Positions 1 to 10,384 of a stretch of DNA of 64,000 bases are shown here, piece by piece (position 1 is the first letter of the stretch; each line of letters starts with the position of its first letter). The notes under the pieces were generated by a model that searched no databases, was not told where the DNA came from, and saw nothing but the letters and a program-made list of their open reading frames with translations. This DNA is from Gautieria morchelliformis (taxonomy: Eukaryota; Basidiomycota; Agaricomycetes; Gomphales; Gomphaceae): assembly GCA_015179125.1 (NCBI GenBank), contig WHVA01000032.1:124001-188000 (forward strand), given 5' to 3'. The translations under genes were made by a program, and so were the position numbers.

Positions 1-135
1 GGCAAATTAGATGTGGTCAGCCTCAAGAGCACTGGAGGCATCAAACGGAAAGCTGATGAGGAAGGCGGCCATAATGGAATCCCATCTGCGGGAACACACA
101 AAAAGACCCGTAGGGGAAAAAAGGCGAAGCGATAA
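1..135 (+). CDS. 3' end of an unknown gene with a very basic C-terminus (partial)
   Basis: Frame 1 is open from the first base to a TAA at 133-135 and gives 44 residues. The last part reads as a lysine/arginine-rich tail ending KKTRRGKKAKR, the kind of tail seen on nuclear or nucleolar proteins. The gene starts outside the window, so family and function cannot be told. No other frame here is as plausible. The basic tail and clean stop are seen directly; nuclear location is inference. Confidence 0.55.
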   Translation, partial: GKLDVVSLKSTGGIKRKADEEGGHNGIPSAGTHKKTRRGKKAKR

Positions 136-289
136 CGTATTTCATGCGTGGTGTCCCTGGCCTGCGCTTTACTGTAAATGCAGTAAGCTAGACGCGCGAA
201 GTGTCGGTACAACTTCCGAAGCTTGTAATGGCTTGATGTCTAATATTACATTCGGTCTACATGATACACGCATGCTTCAATAACCACAA

Positions 290-991
290 TTAAGTCCTGT
301 CATTCCCCTTCTCTGACGACACTGTCGAAGGGTCGTCAGTTTTAGAAGCATCCGGTGAGGCAGTCCCGTTTTCACGGTCAATAAGCTCGCTCATAGCAAA
401 CCAAGCATTACTGCTGCTATCCACAATTGCACCACCCACGTCGGCCCAGCCCATATCTTCGGGTAACTTGTCTTCGACGTATGCTTCTACTGCATTGCCA
501 CTTTTTGCGAATTGCTCAGCAACCTTTACAATATCTGGGGGAAAGTCGAGTGAACGAGTCGATCGCGCTGCCATGGCATGGAAAAACCATGCATGGGCCG
601 AGATAAAGAGGAAAAGTGTGGCATCGCGAGCGCGCGCCATCGAGGAACTGGGTGGAGCATAACCTTTCAGGAACTGCAAGTTTATGACGTGAGCACCTGC
701 TGAGCCTAACCATGCCAGGATGAACCGTACTCGCTCAGGACCATGATGAACGAAATAGATAAGGACCGGTCGTAAACGAGACAACATGAGCTTGACATAA
801 GTCTCGAATGATGCGGTCTTGCCCAATTCCTTGACGAGGCGCTCATCTGCTTCAGTGACAGCTACGGCTGCATTCTCTAAGCTCTCTTGAGCGTTTGTTA
901 GGGCATCTTTGCTGCGCCTTGGCGCGTCTCCTTGATTCTGAACACGGCGGCCCCTGTGATGTCGTGGATAGGGTGAATATTCTGGACAGCA
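290..991 (-). CDS. unknown protein, C-terminal part, possible 1-nt frameshift upstream
   Basis: The minus frame is open from 991 to a stop at 290, about 233 codons. It has normal protein-like composition: a helical, charged stretch (NAQESLENAAVAVTEADERL), then two hydrophobic segments around VLIYFVHH and ATLFLFISAHAWFFHA, then an acidic, Ser/Thr-rich tail. No ATG lies near the 5' end of the frame. A TTG (824-826) could be read as a start, but the reading frame clearly continues upstream. Around 905-910 a neighbouring frame carries equally protein-like sequence (GAAVFRIKETRQGAAK), which would join the downstream frame if one base were restored. Either an unrecognised intron or a 1-nt deletion separates the two parts. 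I do not recognise the family. Confidence 0.45.
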   Translation of the reverse strand, partial: CCPEYSPYPRHHRGRRVQNQGDAPRRSKDALTNAQESLENAAVAVTEADERLVKELGKTASFETYVKLMLSRLRPVLIYFVHHGPERVRFILAWLGSAGAHVINLQFLKGYAPPSSSMARARDATLFLFISAHAWFFHAMAARSTRSLDFPPDIVKVAEQFAKSGNAVEAYVEDKLPEDMGWADVGGAIVDSSSNAWFAMSELIDRENGTASPDASKTDDPSTVSSEKGNDRT

Positions 992-3382
992 TTATGGAAA
1001 GGTTGTAGTCAGTATACGGTACGCCGTGACTATGTGTCTGAGTGGGCCACCTGTTGCTGAGAAACATCGAGAATTCAGCTAATAATCAATAAGTGGCTAA
1101 AGCCTAACTCTGTTCATACGCGACGAATTACCTGAAGACAAGAACGCAGGGTTTGAGGTTGGGCCTCATGGTACCTTCCTTGAATAAACAACTTCGGTCG
1201 CATTGACCAGGCCCATGCATTCAACCACACGCGATGGCGCACAAGAACAGACATGCTTAAAAGCCGGGGGACACTGATTTTGGTCACGTGATGATGTCAC
1301 TGATGTGTCAGCGCGCCATGCTCACTTTTAGACGCCAAGCTCACTATCCACATTCTGACAACACCGTTACGATGGCCCAGATCGCAAAGGTCATCCGCCC
1401 TGAGCCGAACATGGTCAGGTCAACAATTCCATCAGCCCTATTAGTGGCTGGTAGACTCGGCCTCAGCGTCCAGACATCTATGCGGAAACATTGATTTATT
1501 CGAGGCGACCATTCATTCATAGCTACACATACACGCTGCCACAACTCGCGATTACACGTCATTTTCGTCCCCAAACTCAACGCCAACCTGCTCCCAGTAG
1601 GACGAATGATCACTGCCAACGTCTACGGAATGTTCAGTCACACCGACACCTCCCTATTGATGGCTGGCGAAATCATCGCTAAGGGAACGAGAATCAATAT
1701 TCTGCTCGCATACTCGGTTCAATCCTCACCGAAAGCCGAGGCGAAAGCGGCCACCCATTCGAGATGCGCCACAGATGATGACCTTCCACACCCGATCACG
1801 AATGACCAGTCAATGAGCGAGGGGGACGAAGTGCCGAAGAGAGAGCTTGTTGAAATGTTCGGAAGAGAGTCAGAAAGATAAGGAGAGGATATGATCGAGG
1901 GAGAGCAACGAAATGGAGGAACAAGGGAGTCCAGCCGAAGAAGACAAGGAACTGAAGAGAGTGTCAGTCGAAAAGATTGGCGAGGTGAAGGATGAGGCGG
2001 CGCAGAAAAATGAGGGCCGGAGTGGTTGGGACATGGGCGGGAAGGGATGGCCGGAGAAAACCACGGAGGGGGAGAAGCGAGAGTAAGCGAAGCAGAGGAA
2101 AGCCAGGGAAGGAGCGTACCAAACTATCTCTCAATGGGCCCACCGACGAATTCATCGAGCATCGAGCACGAGAGGAAGAAGAAGTACGCGGCCCTGCTTA
2201 ACGTCGGAAGTAGCAGCGATGGCACACAGGGGGACAGAGTCGGATGAAGTAGAACCAGTGTCCATGGCATTGATGAAGGACGAGTGCACGAACAGTTTCA
2301 ATGTGGAGTTTAATCGATTAATGGCCACCCAATACGAACGTAAATGACACCCGCATGTAACAATAATCCCGCCATTACCATATGTATGTCGGCTTGCTTT
2401 GGTGTGTGTAATGGCAATAGGTGCCTGCTGAACCAAGATGAGGCCTTGAGACTCTTAACAGATTAAGAGTCTCAAGGACTCATCTTGGTTTACCAACAGA
2501 TTGAGCCTCCAAGTCGAGGCTAATCTAATGAGTTTGTTATTTTTGTGTGAGATGAGAGAAACTCGACGACTTGCAGATCAGAGGTTGGATTATGGAGCAG
2601 GTCCCACTGAAGGACTCGGTGTGCAATGCACAGGGAGCGTCCAGCTAAAAATGATTTATTTACTGTAGAGCTATGAGCTACATTTATATGAATGTAGTCG
2701 GGGGTTAAGTTCGAGGCATAGGAGCAAAATTGTTGTAAAGGAGTTAGGGAAATCAAGATGGTCACTGGTGGCTAAACTGAAGATGATGTGGGCCATGGGA
2801 GCAAGGTCCGGGTTTACTACCTATGAATATACAAGTATAGGATCGACAGATGATAGGAGGATGGACCATGCGTACAAGTCAATAGAAACATCAGAAGAAA
2901 TAGAGGTGAGATCCGATGCACCGTGCCGGATCCGGAGGTAATGGATGCATATATGCACCTCGGATGTCTTCGGATTGCTCGGAAACATGAGTGAGCCTCG
3001 TAGTGACTCGCTGAACTCGGAGAATCGACCGAAAAGTTCACAACAAGGAGGACCATCCTACTTCTCATTTACTCTTCACGGGGGGGCGGCCTGACGCGCG
3101 ACATAGGGAAGAAGCAATTGAAGCTATATAATGACTACCATTCATCCATGAGGTGCTCCTAACGCCCGAACTGAAGAGAAAATAATACCAATTCGGTAAT
3201 GAGGTAAAGATGGATGGAGGGGATTGGAAGCATTGTGTGCCGACTAAGTATACAACATTATTCTGAGTCAATCCTCGCTAAGTACTTCCGCCTGACAAAC
3301 GCGACCCCCCCTCCAAAATTGATGCTTGGAATTAATGAAAGCGGTTTACGAAAATGACGACAGCGTATGGAGTAATACGCCT
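992..3382. other. gene-poor stretch
   Basis: About 2.4 kb with no convincing gene. The short ORFs here lack recognisable domains and overlap one another in several frames. 1800-2250 is strongly purine-rich on the plus strand (GA repeats), which alone creates long ORFs on both strands. The only structured element seen is the palindrome at 2431-2490. Confidence 0.5.
2431..2490. repeat. 60 bp near-perfect hairpin (27 bp arms)
   Basis: The left arm 2431-2457 and right arm 2464-2490 are reverse complements with a single mismatch, separated by a 6 nt loop. It stands alone in non-coding sequence. It could be the remnant of a foldback element or a transcription terminator; no coding context decides. 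Confidence 0.85.
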
Positions 3383-3612
3383 TCATTCTAAGATAATAAG
3401 GCCAAGGTCAATGTCTATATTTGGGCAATTTTATATGGGTACGTACCACAGCAGTCGCAGGCTGGTCGGGGTGACGGGCAAGGGGGAAGCGGAGGAAAGC
3501 AAACAATCTGACAATTCCTCGCACTCAGGCCTTCTGCCAATGGAGTGCCTAGGGCAGGGGCTGCGAGACACACTACTGCGAATAATGTTGAGAGGGTGAT
3601 TTGGAGTTGCAT
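3383..3612 (-). CDS. small secreted cysteine-rich protein 1
   Basis: An ATG at 3610-3612 opens a protein with a classic signal peptide (MQLQITLSTLFAVVCLAAPA), then a short mature part with cysteines in the order C-x3-C-x6-C-x6-C-x-C-C. An upstream in-frame ATG exists, but the second fits a signal peptide exactly. A consensus donor GTACGT follows the last Cys codon (intron 5' end at 3446). An acceptor at 3388 would give a 59 nt intron and a 56-residue protein; read without splicing the frame stops at 3415 (65 residues). It pairs head-to-head with the related gene at 4478. Small secreted proteins of this type are common in fungi and often have roles on or against hosts, but function here is unknown. 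Confidence 0.6.
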
Positions 3613-3999
3613 TGTCGATGGTATGGCACGGTGCTGAATCAATAGAATAACTAGCCCATGCTTTTATAGCACGCTAGAAACCTGATGCCTGAGGCCTGAG
3701 CACCGAAAATAAATGTCATGCAACGATGATCAGTTCCGTCTTTCCCTGCGCATCATATGGCCCGGCGTTGGCACCTCGGCTAAAAATCTTCCAGCCATCA
3801 TGCATCAGGCTCATGATGGCGGAATATAGTTTTATAAATATCTGGTTGTTCAACATTGCCAGGCAAGTCCGCTGCCCAACTGTTATGACCAGCATAATCT
3901 GAGAAGCGATTGTATGTTGACATACCCTAATTTGATTTAAGGCCAGATATGATGCAATCCCTAGGCTATTTAGGCGCCGGGCAGTTGCATGGTCACCGG

Positions 4000-4450
4000 T
4001 CATGCGCTACCAGCGCCCTCTGGCAACTGATAGGGAGAACCCAAATTACAAACCTTGTAAACGACCGGGACAGGTTGTGTGCCGCGATCTCGAGCATGTA
4101 TGACCCACCAATTCGATGCACGGAAAGTGTGGCAGGTGGCTGTCGTTCCGGTGTGAATGGAACTCTGACTTCTCGTGCCTGGAACATTTGAGCGCCTCGT
4201 CCTCATCAGCGGGATATTCATCAGCGCAGCGGTATATTCTCCGGTAGGGGCTCGGTGGACGATGTCGTCGTCGAAGGCACTGCTGGTGGTATCAGGCTCT
4301 CTGACAAACTTGTCAGGGCAATCAGGCATGGGGTGGTGTCCTTGCCAGGGCTCTGAGCACGGAGTACTCGGGTAGAAAGGATCAACGCCGCTAGCGTCTC
4401 TACAAGTCAGTATAAAAGTTTTCAAATGTTAGCCAGTACCTCCAGATAAA
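4000..4450 (-). repeat. dispersed block, copy 1 (contains a 141-codon ORF)
   Basis: The sequence at about 4244-4441 recurs, diverged, at 7457-7626, and the part at 4180-4250 recurs at 5088-5170. On the minus strand copy 1 is open from 4425 to 4000, and both large copies can be read as a D-x-SGxDPFYPSTPCSEP motif, so the repeat may be the remains of a coding exon. A GTACTG...CTGACTTGTAG intron-like stretch lies just upstream of the motif, but the phases do not fit an obvious first exon. Product unknown. Confidence 0.45.
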
Positions 4451-4477
4451 CGTTTACCCTTACCACCCTCACCACAT

Positions 4478-4740
4478 ATGTTGTCCAAGCTTTTCGTTTT
4501 GTTCAACGTGGCTCTCGCTGGTCTGGTGATGGCCTCACCAACTGCTACAGTGTGCACCACAACACTCTCTAGACAGAGTAATAGGCCATGTGCCACGATT
4601 TGCTCCGACCCACCGCCACTTTGCACCGGAACGGGCAGCGAGCCGTGCTGCTGCAGTGAGTTGCCCTGCAATCGACTTGTTTATACAAGTTATTCAACCC
4701 ACCCGATGTAGTACCCGTCACGGTGACTGTACCCTGCTAG
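4478..4740 (+). CDS. small secreted cysteine-rich protein 2
   Basis: The model is join(4478..4655, 4712..4740). The first exon starts at ATG with a signal peptide (MLSKLFVLFNVALAGLVMAS), followed by cysteines in the pattern C-x3-C-x6-C-x7-CCC. A GTGAGT donor directly after the triple Cys and a TAG acceptor define a 56 nt phase-1 intron. Splicing replaces the unspliced tail with IPVTVTVPC and a stop, giving 68 residues. The Cys spacing and the intron placed just behind the Cys cluster match secreted protein 1 at 3383-3612, on the other strand, so the two are probably diverged duplicates sharing an upstream region of about 860 bp. Confidence 0.65.
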
Positions 4741-5399
4741 GCACATAGGCAGCGGTCCGCAAAAGGCGCGAAGCTGATGGTCAGGAGAGGCGTGTAACTG
4801 TATCGACCCTTGAAGATCACTGGTTTCTAGATATTAATTGAATATAATCCGAGAGAGTCGGCGGCGATATATATCTCGAGTTGAAGCCGCATGCACGCGT
4901 CTGGTGATGAATAACTTTTAGACCCTGTCGTAATCGCCTCGTAGTACAGCCTAAAGACGACACGCTCCAAACACAAAGTGATGATGCACTGACTGAAAGC
5001 TCTTTTTATATAAAACTTTATCTGAATTTAATTTGGCGGTTCAATATCTGTGCGCGTTCCATAGCGTTGTCCTACAAATGGTGAGCGCTTCGTGCCAGGC
5101 CTGATCGAAACGTTTCAGCGCCTCGTCAGCTCACCAGCGGTATATTCTCCGATAGAGGCCCTGGTACAGGTACCCCACTGGCCCTTAGTTCGACCACGGC
5201 CCGAAGTCACGACAGCGCGTAAAATAGGTACAGCGCGCTGGATGCGGGCTAAGACTGCTGACAAATCCTGGACAGTAAATTCAGAATGGCTGCTCTTTGT
5301 GTACCCGTATAGACTGGCTCATGCAGTCAGATCAACCCCACAGGCCCCGTACGTCTGTTGATTCTATATTATATGGGACGCCTTGTATTTCTGACCCTG

Positions 5400-6335
5400 A
5401 TCTACTTTCTAGAATTGCCCTCGCCATTGAAGGCATGGGGCACCGCGTATAATTCTATGCCGTCCAAACCGCTCATAGATCTTCACAAGGCGTTCCCGGA
5501 ATACCATCTCCTCAAGAAGTATTGGATGCTGTCGCTGGAGCATCTCGTAAGTCTGAGTATTGTGGCTACGGGCCCATAAATGGGGAATTATCTATGCGGA
5601 ATGCCTTGGTGGAGGAAATCAAGGTAGTATATGGGCCCGATGCTGATATAACAAACAATGACGTGTCATTAACTGCGTGGTGCAACATGAGTTTCATGGC
5701 CATAGCAATGGCTCTTGCTGAGCCTGGTGATGAAGTGATTCTTCCAGTTCCTTGGTATACATCTCAGGTTGCTGCATTCGCTAAATACTGGTATTCCGAC
5801 AGGTACTTCAATCATCAGTGAATATTCTTGTACTCTGAACTTGTTTGATCGCTCACCTTGACTCGCCAATCACCATATTAGAATGACTTTACAAATGCTG
5901 GGTGTTCGTGCCGTTCCTCTCAGGATTTGTCCACCTAGACTCATTCAAATTGCACTTTCCCCGCTTCTTGCGAAGCTTCGCCCATTCATTCAGGCTACTA
6001 CACAGTGGCTGGTCAAACGTCATGACTTGTTCCGGTCCATTCTTCCACGGGGATGGATTATAGTATCCCAGGGTGGTTACTACGCCTTCGTACGACACCC
6101 CTTTCCAAGGCGTACCGGCTCTTGAGGTTAACATGAAGCTCGCAAAATAAATGGGAATTGTAACCCTGCCTGCATCCTTTGGGCTTGGAATCACATTCCG
6201 GGCACACAGGCTGTGGAGCGAGCCGATCATGATGGCGATAGGTGGATCAGATTTTCTGTTGCCAATGTTAACGAAGAGAGCTTGCGAAAGGTGGGAGAAA
6301 GGTTGACCGGGTGTGGTCGAACTTTCGAAGTCATA
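5400..6335 (+). pseudogene. PLP-dependent class I/II aminotransferase (ACC-synthase-like), broken
   Basis: The translation follows the fungal ACC-synthase-like aminotransferases: PLIDLHKGVPGIPSPQEVLD, CGYGPINGE, VVYGPDADIT, then LAEPGDEVILPVPWYFNHQ. Two clean introns can be placed (5755-5802, GTATAC...CAG, 48 nt; 5818-5881, GTGAAT...TAG, 64 nt) and restore the conserved PWYFNHQ block. Lesions: a frameshift near 5495; an in-frame jump near 5930 from the AVPLR block straight to the ICPPR block, deleting the middle of the protein including the lysine that binds PLP; a frameshift at about 6105; an in-frame TAA near 6150; and a last conserved piece (DRWIRFSVANVNEE) in a third frame at 6235-6290. 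The enzyme cannot be active. Confidence 0.85.
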
Positions 6336-6608
6336 CAACAATATGTGCTGTAGACCAAGAGAATGCCGTGATGACCTAGATAAACCGTGTCGGCTTGCGA
6401 GCTTGAGTTGTTGAATGTGTTCATACAATCCGAATGAGAGTACTTGCTACTCATGCCACTTGCAGGAAGGGTGCAAAGTAATAGTAATAATTTCACCACA
6501 ACTTTTGTTTTCAGTATCTGAACCTAAACCCGGAGAGGGGGGAGCGGGGTGTCACCGGCTCTTAGATGTCATAGTAGATACTAGTAGCAAAATCATATCA
6601 TATACCCT

Positions 6609-7421
6609 ATGGCCGCCCTCCTCTCCTTCCTATGTTCTGCGTGCCTCGTTCCGCAGAGAATCCTAACGTGGGGCCAAGCTGCGTCATTGACTGGCGCCCT
6701 TCGATCGGTGGCTCACGAGTTTCCTTCACTCTTCCTCATCTCCACTCAGTCCTCGTTGCCTCAGCACAACCCAGATCGACCAATCCAAGAAGTCATACAT
6801 GTTAGCCGTGAACGAGGCAACAAGGCTGGCCCTTCGACGTTCGACATGTATGGCCCTCCAGATTGGGTCGACCCAGCATTGGTGTGTCTCATGCTAAGTT
6901 GAGTGAGGCACAATCCCCACTGATTATCGCACAGTCAAGCCTGCCCCATATCGGGCTCCTCCAACAAGACTATTGTCGTAGTTTTATACCTTCTCCATAT
7001 CCTTTCTTGGCTCCGCACATCCTCGTATCCGAACCCCTGGTTCCTGATCTGTATCCTGCCATCGCATGGTCCAGCATCCTGGAATGTCAAGACCATGATT
7101 ATGGGAATCGCCTGATTGTAGCTGACGGACCAGCTCTGGGCAGTCCCCTTCCTCTAGTGTTTAATCCTGCGCCACAGGCGACTTTGGAGCTCGCAGATGA
7201 GGTCCCCGGCGGAACATGTTCGGGTTCTCCAGCTTCGGACGTTCCAGCACTGGAATGCGACTCTGGCGATGAATCGGGTAGTGGATAGGCCTCGTGACCG
7301 GGACTCAGTACTGCCAGCAGAAACGACCTACTCTCAAAATGCTGCTTTGATGCGCCCTAGGTCGACATTCTGGATCGACGAAGACGACGACGACTTGCCT
7401 GAGCTCCCTGCAGACTGGTAG
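6609..7421 (+). pseudogene. possible degraded or multi-exon gene of unknown type
   Basis: Three overlapping plus-strand frames are protein-like: 6609-6902, 6863-7288 (ending ALECDSGDESGSG) and 7197-7421 (ending FWIDEDDDDLPELPADW). The acidic C-terminus looks genuine and could follow the middle frame after one frameshift or an undetected intron near 7270. No domain is recognised and no consensus intron of normal length joins the frames. The region may equally be non-coding. Confidence 0.25.
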
Positions 7422-7456
7422 CTTGCTGGGGCTTGAATCATTTACTCCTATGAATG

Positions 7457-7626
7457 CGTCTCGGTGGACGGACGATGTCTTCGTCGAAGGCACTGCTCAG
7501 GTGGTATCAGGATCTCGTCAGGGCTCTGAGCACGGAGTACTCGGGTAGAAAGGGTCAGCACCGCTTGGGTCCCTATAAGTCGATATAAAAGTTTCCAAGT
7601 ATTAGCGGCTACCTCCACATAAAACA
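7457..7626 (-). repeat. dispersed block, copy 2
   Basis: A diverged second copy of the segment at about 4244-4441, same orientation. The shared minus-strand motif SGADPFYPSTPCSEP is followed here by an in-frame stop, so this copy is not coding in that frame. It directly precedes the tandem array that begins near 7660. Confidence 0.6.
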
Positions 7627-7999
7627 TTGCAGCTACGTCCTGCCTGTGTAAGTTGGCCACCACGACTACGGTAGCGTCCCTGCCGTCAAAAAGGAGGACG
7701 AACATGTTTTCGATCTGTGAAGATGAAGGGGCTGATTGCCTGCCTAAGATCTCAGGCTCATAAGTACTGTAAGCCTATCCAAATCACGAGGGACCCAACA
7801 CGAAAATCTCGGAATCAGGGATCTACACCGTGAATTGATACGATATTGCAGTAGATATATGAGTACATTCCAAACAGGCTCTCACTTCCAGATTCCAACC
7901 TACAAGTCCAATCGTGACCGCACAACCGCAAAATCACCCCTGCGAGCTTGAAACTTTTGCCGGCGTGCATGCAGTCACATCGACTCCATATATAGTTCG

Positions 8000-8698
8000 T
8001 CACCAGTTGCATTTCCACACTGTTGGCCTGCCTTTTGGCCCAAGGGGGAACGTGTACTCGCGCAGCTTCCTCAGCCTTATCCCACGGCCGGCGCCCTCTC
8101 CCTGTACGGCGTCTCCGCTCGTATCCTCGTCAGCTCCTCTCCCCTTAGCACCTCTCCGCTCCGAAGCTCGTCTCGACTCGCTGCGGTCCCTTGCAGAGAC
8201 CCGCAGCATCCTGCTGGACCCCGCACCCAAATCGGGCTGCGGGTCCATAGAGGTAAAATGTTCTTGGTTTTTGTGAGGGCGGCTGCCCCCGCGAGATAGG
8301 CGGCGGCCAGGGAGCTCTTCGCTCTTAAACCTTGCCTTTGCTTTTCCCTTTCGGCGGCGGTCGCGGTCCGTTTGAGACGCGAATGGTGGTGACGATGCTC
8401 GGTCGCCTTGTGGGGATGAGGGCGTCGGGGTAGCAGGTGGTGGCGGCGGCGGAAGCGCGGGGATGTGGAGCGGCGGCAGCGGAAGCGGTGGTAGGAATGG
8501 GTGTTGCGGGAACGCGGGGAAGGGCTGCAGGAGCGCGGGGTGCAGGAGGGGGATTGGTGCTACCAGGGTCACTGGCCCCAAGCATAGAGGGGCGAGGCGT
8601 ATCGGTTGGGTGAATAAGTCGCGGTCCTCCTCGAAGTCGATAGGATGAGGATGTAATAATCCAAGCGTTTCCAATGAGGGCAACCGATAATGTTCCAT
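8000..8698 (-). CDS. proline-rich protein, tandem copy 1
   Basis: The 232-residue protein starts MEHYRLPSLETLGLLHPHPI. It consists of a conserved N-terminal block (to about residue 50), a proline/leucine-rich middle with FPAFPQ and HIPALPPPPPP, a basic patch around DRRRKGKAKARFKSEE, and a conserved C-terminal block with DPQPDLGAGSSRMLRVSARD and EYTFPLGPKGRP. The ATG is shared by all three copies, and a TATA-like run lies 70-80 bp upstream. No signal peptide or membrane segment is apparent. I do not recognise the family. Conserved ends around a variable low-complexity centre suggest the ends carry the function. Confidence 0.6.
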   Translation of the reverse strand: MEHYRLPSLETLGLLHPHPIDFEEDRDLFTQPIRLAPLCLGPVTLVAPIPLLHPALLQPFPAFPQHPFLPPLPLPPLHIPALPPPPPPATPTPSSPQGDRASSPPFASQTDRDRRRKGKAKARFKSEELPGRRLSRGGSRPHKNQEHFTSMDPQPDLGAGSSRMLRVSARDRSESRRASERRGAKGRGADEDTSGDAVQGEGAGRGIRLRKLREYTFPLGPKGRPTVWKCNW

Positions 8699-8765
8699 TG
8701 TGAGTGACAGTAACTACACTGGTGGTAAAGATGAACGATGGCGGTTTGAGGGTAGGCCAGGTCTA

Positions 8766-8782
8766 CTATACTTATATGTAGG
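8766..8782 (-). promoter_or_regulatory. TATA-like element of tandem copy 1
   Basis: On the minus strand CATATAAGTATAG lies about 70-80 bp before the ATG at 8698. The same run is kept at about 10442-10458 before copy 2, and a shorter form at about 12094-12107 before copy 3, at similar distance. Promoter function is inferred from position and conservation only. Confidence 0.45.
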
Positions 8783-9622
8783 ATTTGAACAATGATCGTC
8801 ACGTGTCGCCTTCCCTTTGTGGGGACAATGGAAGGGGCACTATAACAGCTCAATGCAAGAGAAGACCATGAACACATGACATTAATCAATTAATCAGTAG
8901 CTGTTATTGTAAAACCTAATTTCTATCTATGCTCTATTGTCCTTTACAGCATGCCGAAGTACGAATAGTTTGCGGTTCAGATGAGTTTGCGAGGGCCGAA
9001 CGCTGCGGCAGGGCTGATTAACGGACGGATTAGCTAAGCTCACTAAGCTGCGGTGACAAGTGCTTTCACCGCTACTGCCCCCTCCAAGCAATATCTTGGA
9101 GTAAAAACCCCTCTTACCACCCGCTCCCTTCCGTTTAGCGTGTTTGGGTGGTGGAGTTTCCCCCCTTCCATACATTCACGCTAGGATTCCGGGGTCACGT
9201 GACCTCGGGCCTTCCCGTATCTGTGGTCGTTGGCAGCACCCATTGCCACCCACATCCCAAGACCCACGACAGCATCTCTGCCGTCAAAAAGGCAGATGTT
9301 TTCGATATAAAGGTGGAGGGACCGATTGCCTGGCCAATCGGACCCTAAGTATCAAGACTCATAAGAACTGTAAGCCTTTCGCGGATCCAACCGTCCAAAA
9401 TCACGAGGGACCCAACACGAAAATCTCGGAATCAGTGATCTACACCGTGACTGATACAAATATTGCAGTACAGATATATGAGTACATTCCGAACAGGCTC
9501 CTCCCAGATTCCCACCTACAAGTCCAATCGGCGTCATCCACCACCGCGCAACTGCAAAATCACCTGCGAGCTTGAAACATTTACCGCGTGGCCACATCGA
9601 CTCCATAAAGAGTTGAACGACG

Positions 9623-10384
9623 TCACCAGTCGCGTTCCCGCACTCTTGGCCTACCTTTTGGCCCCAGGGGGAACGTATACTGGCACAGCTTCCTCAGGGT
9701 TATCCCACGGGCGCCCTCTACCTGTACGGCGCCTCCGCTCGTACCCTCGTCAGCTCTTCTCCCTTCAGCGCCTCTCCCCTCCAAAGCTCGACTCGACTCG
9801 CTGCGGTCCCTTGCAGAGACCCGCAGCATCCTGCTGGGCCCCGCACCCAAATCGGGCTGCGGGTCCATAGAGGTAACAAGTTGTGATTGGTTTTTGCGAG
9901 GGCGGCTGCCCCCGCGAGATGAGCGGCCAGGGAGCGGCTCTTCGCTCTTAAACCTTGCCTTTGCTTTGCCCTTTCGGCGATGGTCGCGGTCCGCTTGAGG
10001 CGCGAATGGTGGTGACGATGCTCGGTCGCCTTGTGGGGATGAGGGCGTCGGGGTAGCGGGTGGCGGCGGCGGCGGAAGCGCGGGGATGTGGAGCGGCGGC
10101 GGCGGAAGCGGTGGTAGGAATGGGTGTTGCGGGAACGCGGGGAAGGGCTGCGGGAACGCGGGGAAGGGCTGCGGGAACGCGGGGAAGGGCTGCGGGAACG
10201 CGGGGAAGGGCTGCAGGAGCGCGGGGTGCAGGAGGGGGATTGGTGCTACCAGGGTCACTGGCCCCAAGCCTAGAGGGGCGAGGCGTATCGGTTGGGTGAA
10301 TAAGTCGCGGTCCTCCTCGAAGTCGATAGGATGAGGATGTAATAATCCAAGCGTTTCCAATGAGGGCAACCGATAATGTTCCAT
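9623..10384 (-). CDS. proline-rich protein, tandem copy 2 (expanded repeat)
   Basis: The 253-residue version starts at the ATG shared with copy 1 (10382-10384); the open frame continues upstream to 10516 but that extension is promoter sequence in the other copies. The proline-rich middle contains four QPFPAFPQ-type repeats made by a 21 bp unit repeated about four times (about 10130-10213), against one in copies 1 and 3. The frame stays open and both conserved ends are kept, with 21 bp (7-codon) steps preserving frame. Function unknown. Confidence 0.6.
   Translation of the reverse strand: MEHYRLPSLETLGLLHPHPIDFEEDRDLFTQPIRLAPLGLGPVTLVAPIPLLHPALLQPFPAFPQPFPAFPQPFPAFPQPFPAFPQHPFLPPLPPPPLHIPALPPPPPPATPTPSSPQGDRASSPPFAPQADRDHRRKGKAKARFKSEEPLPGRSSRGGSRPRKNQSQLVTSMDPQPDLGAGPSRMLRVSARDRSESSRALEGRGAEGRRADEGTSGGAVQVEGARGITLRKLCQYTFPLGPKGRPRVRERDW
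10130..10213. repeat. 21 bp minisatellite inside tandem copy 2
   Basis: About four near-identical copies of a 21 bp unit (plus strand GGGAACGCGGGGAAGGGCTG and neighbours) encode the repeated FPAFPQP heptad on the minus strand. The other two genes of the array have a single unit at this place. Confidence 0.85.

Noticed and set aside
1870..2247. Arg/Lys- and Ser-rich ORFs
   Set aside because: Purine-rich simple sequence produces them on both strands.
9144..9575. 143-144 codon plus-strand ORFs conserved in two tandem units (also 10817-11251)
   Set aside because: They are conserved because the whole DNA unit is duplicated; the translations are low in structure and overlap a non-coding stretch.
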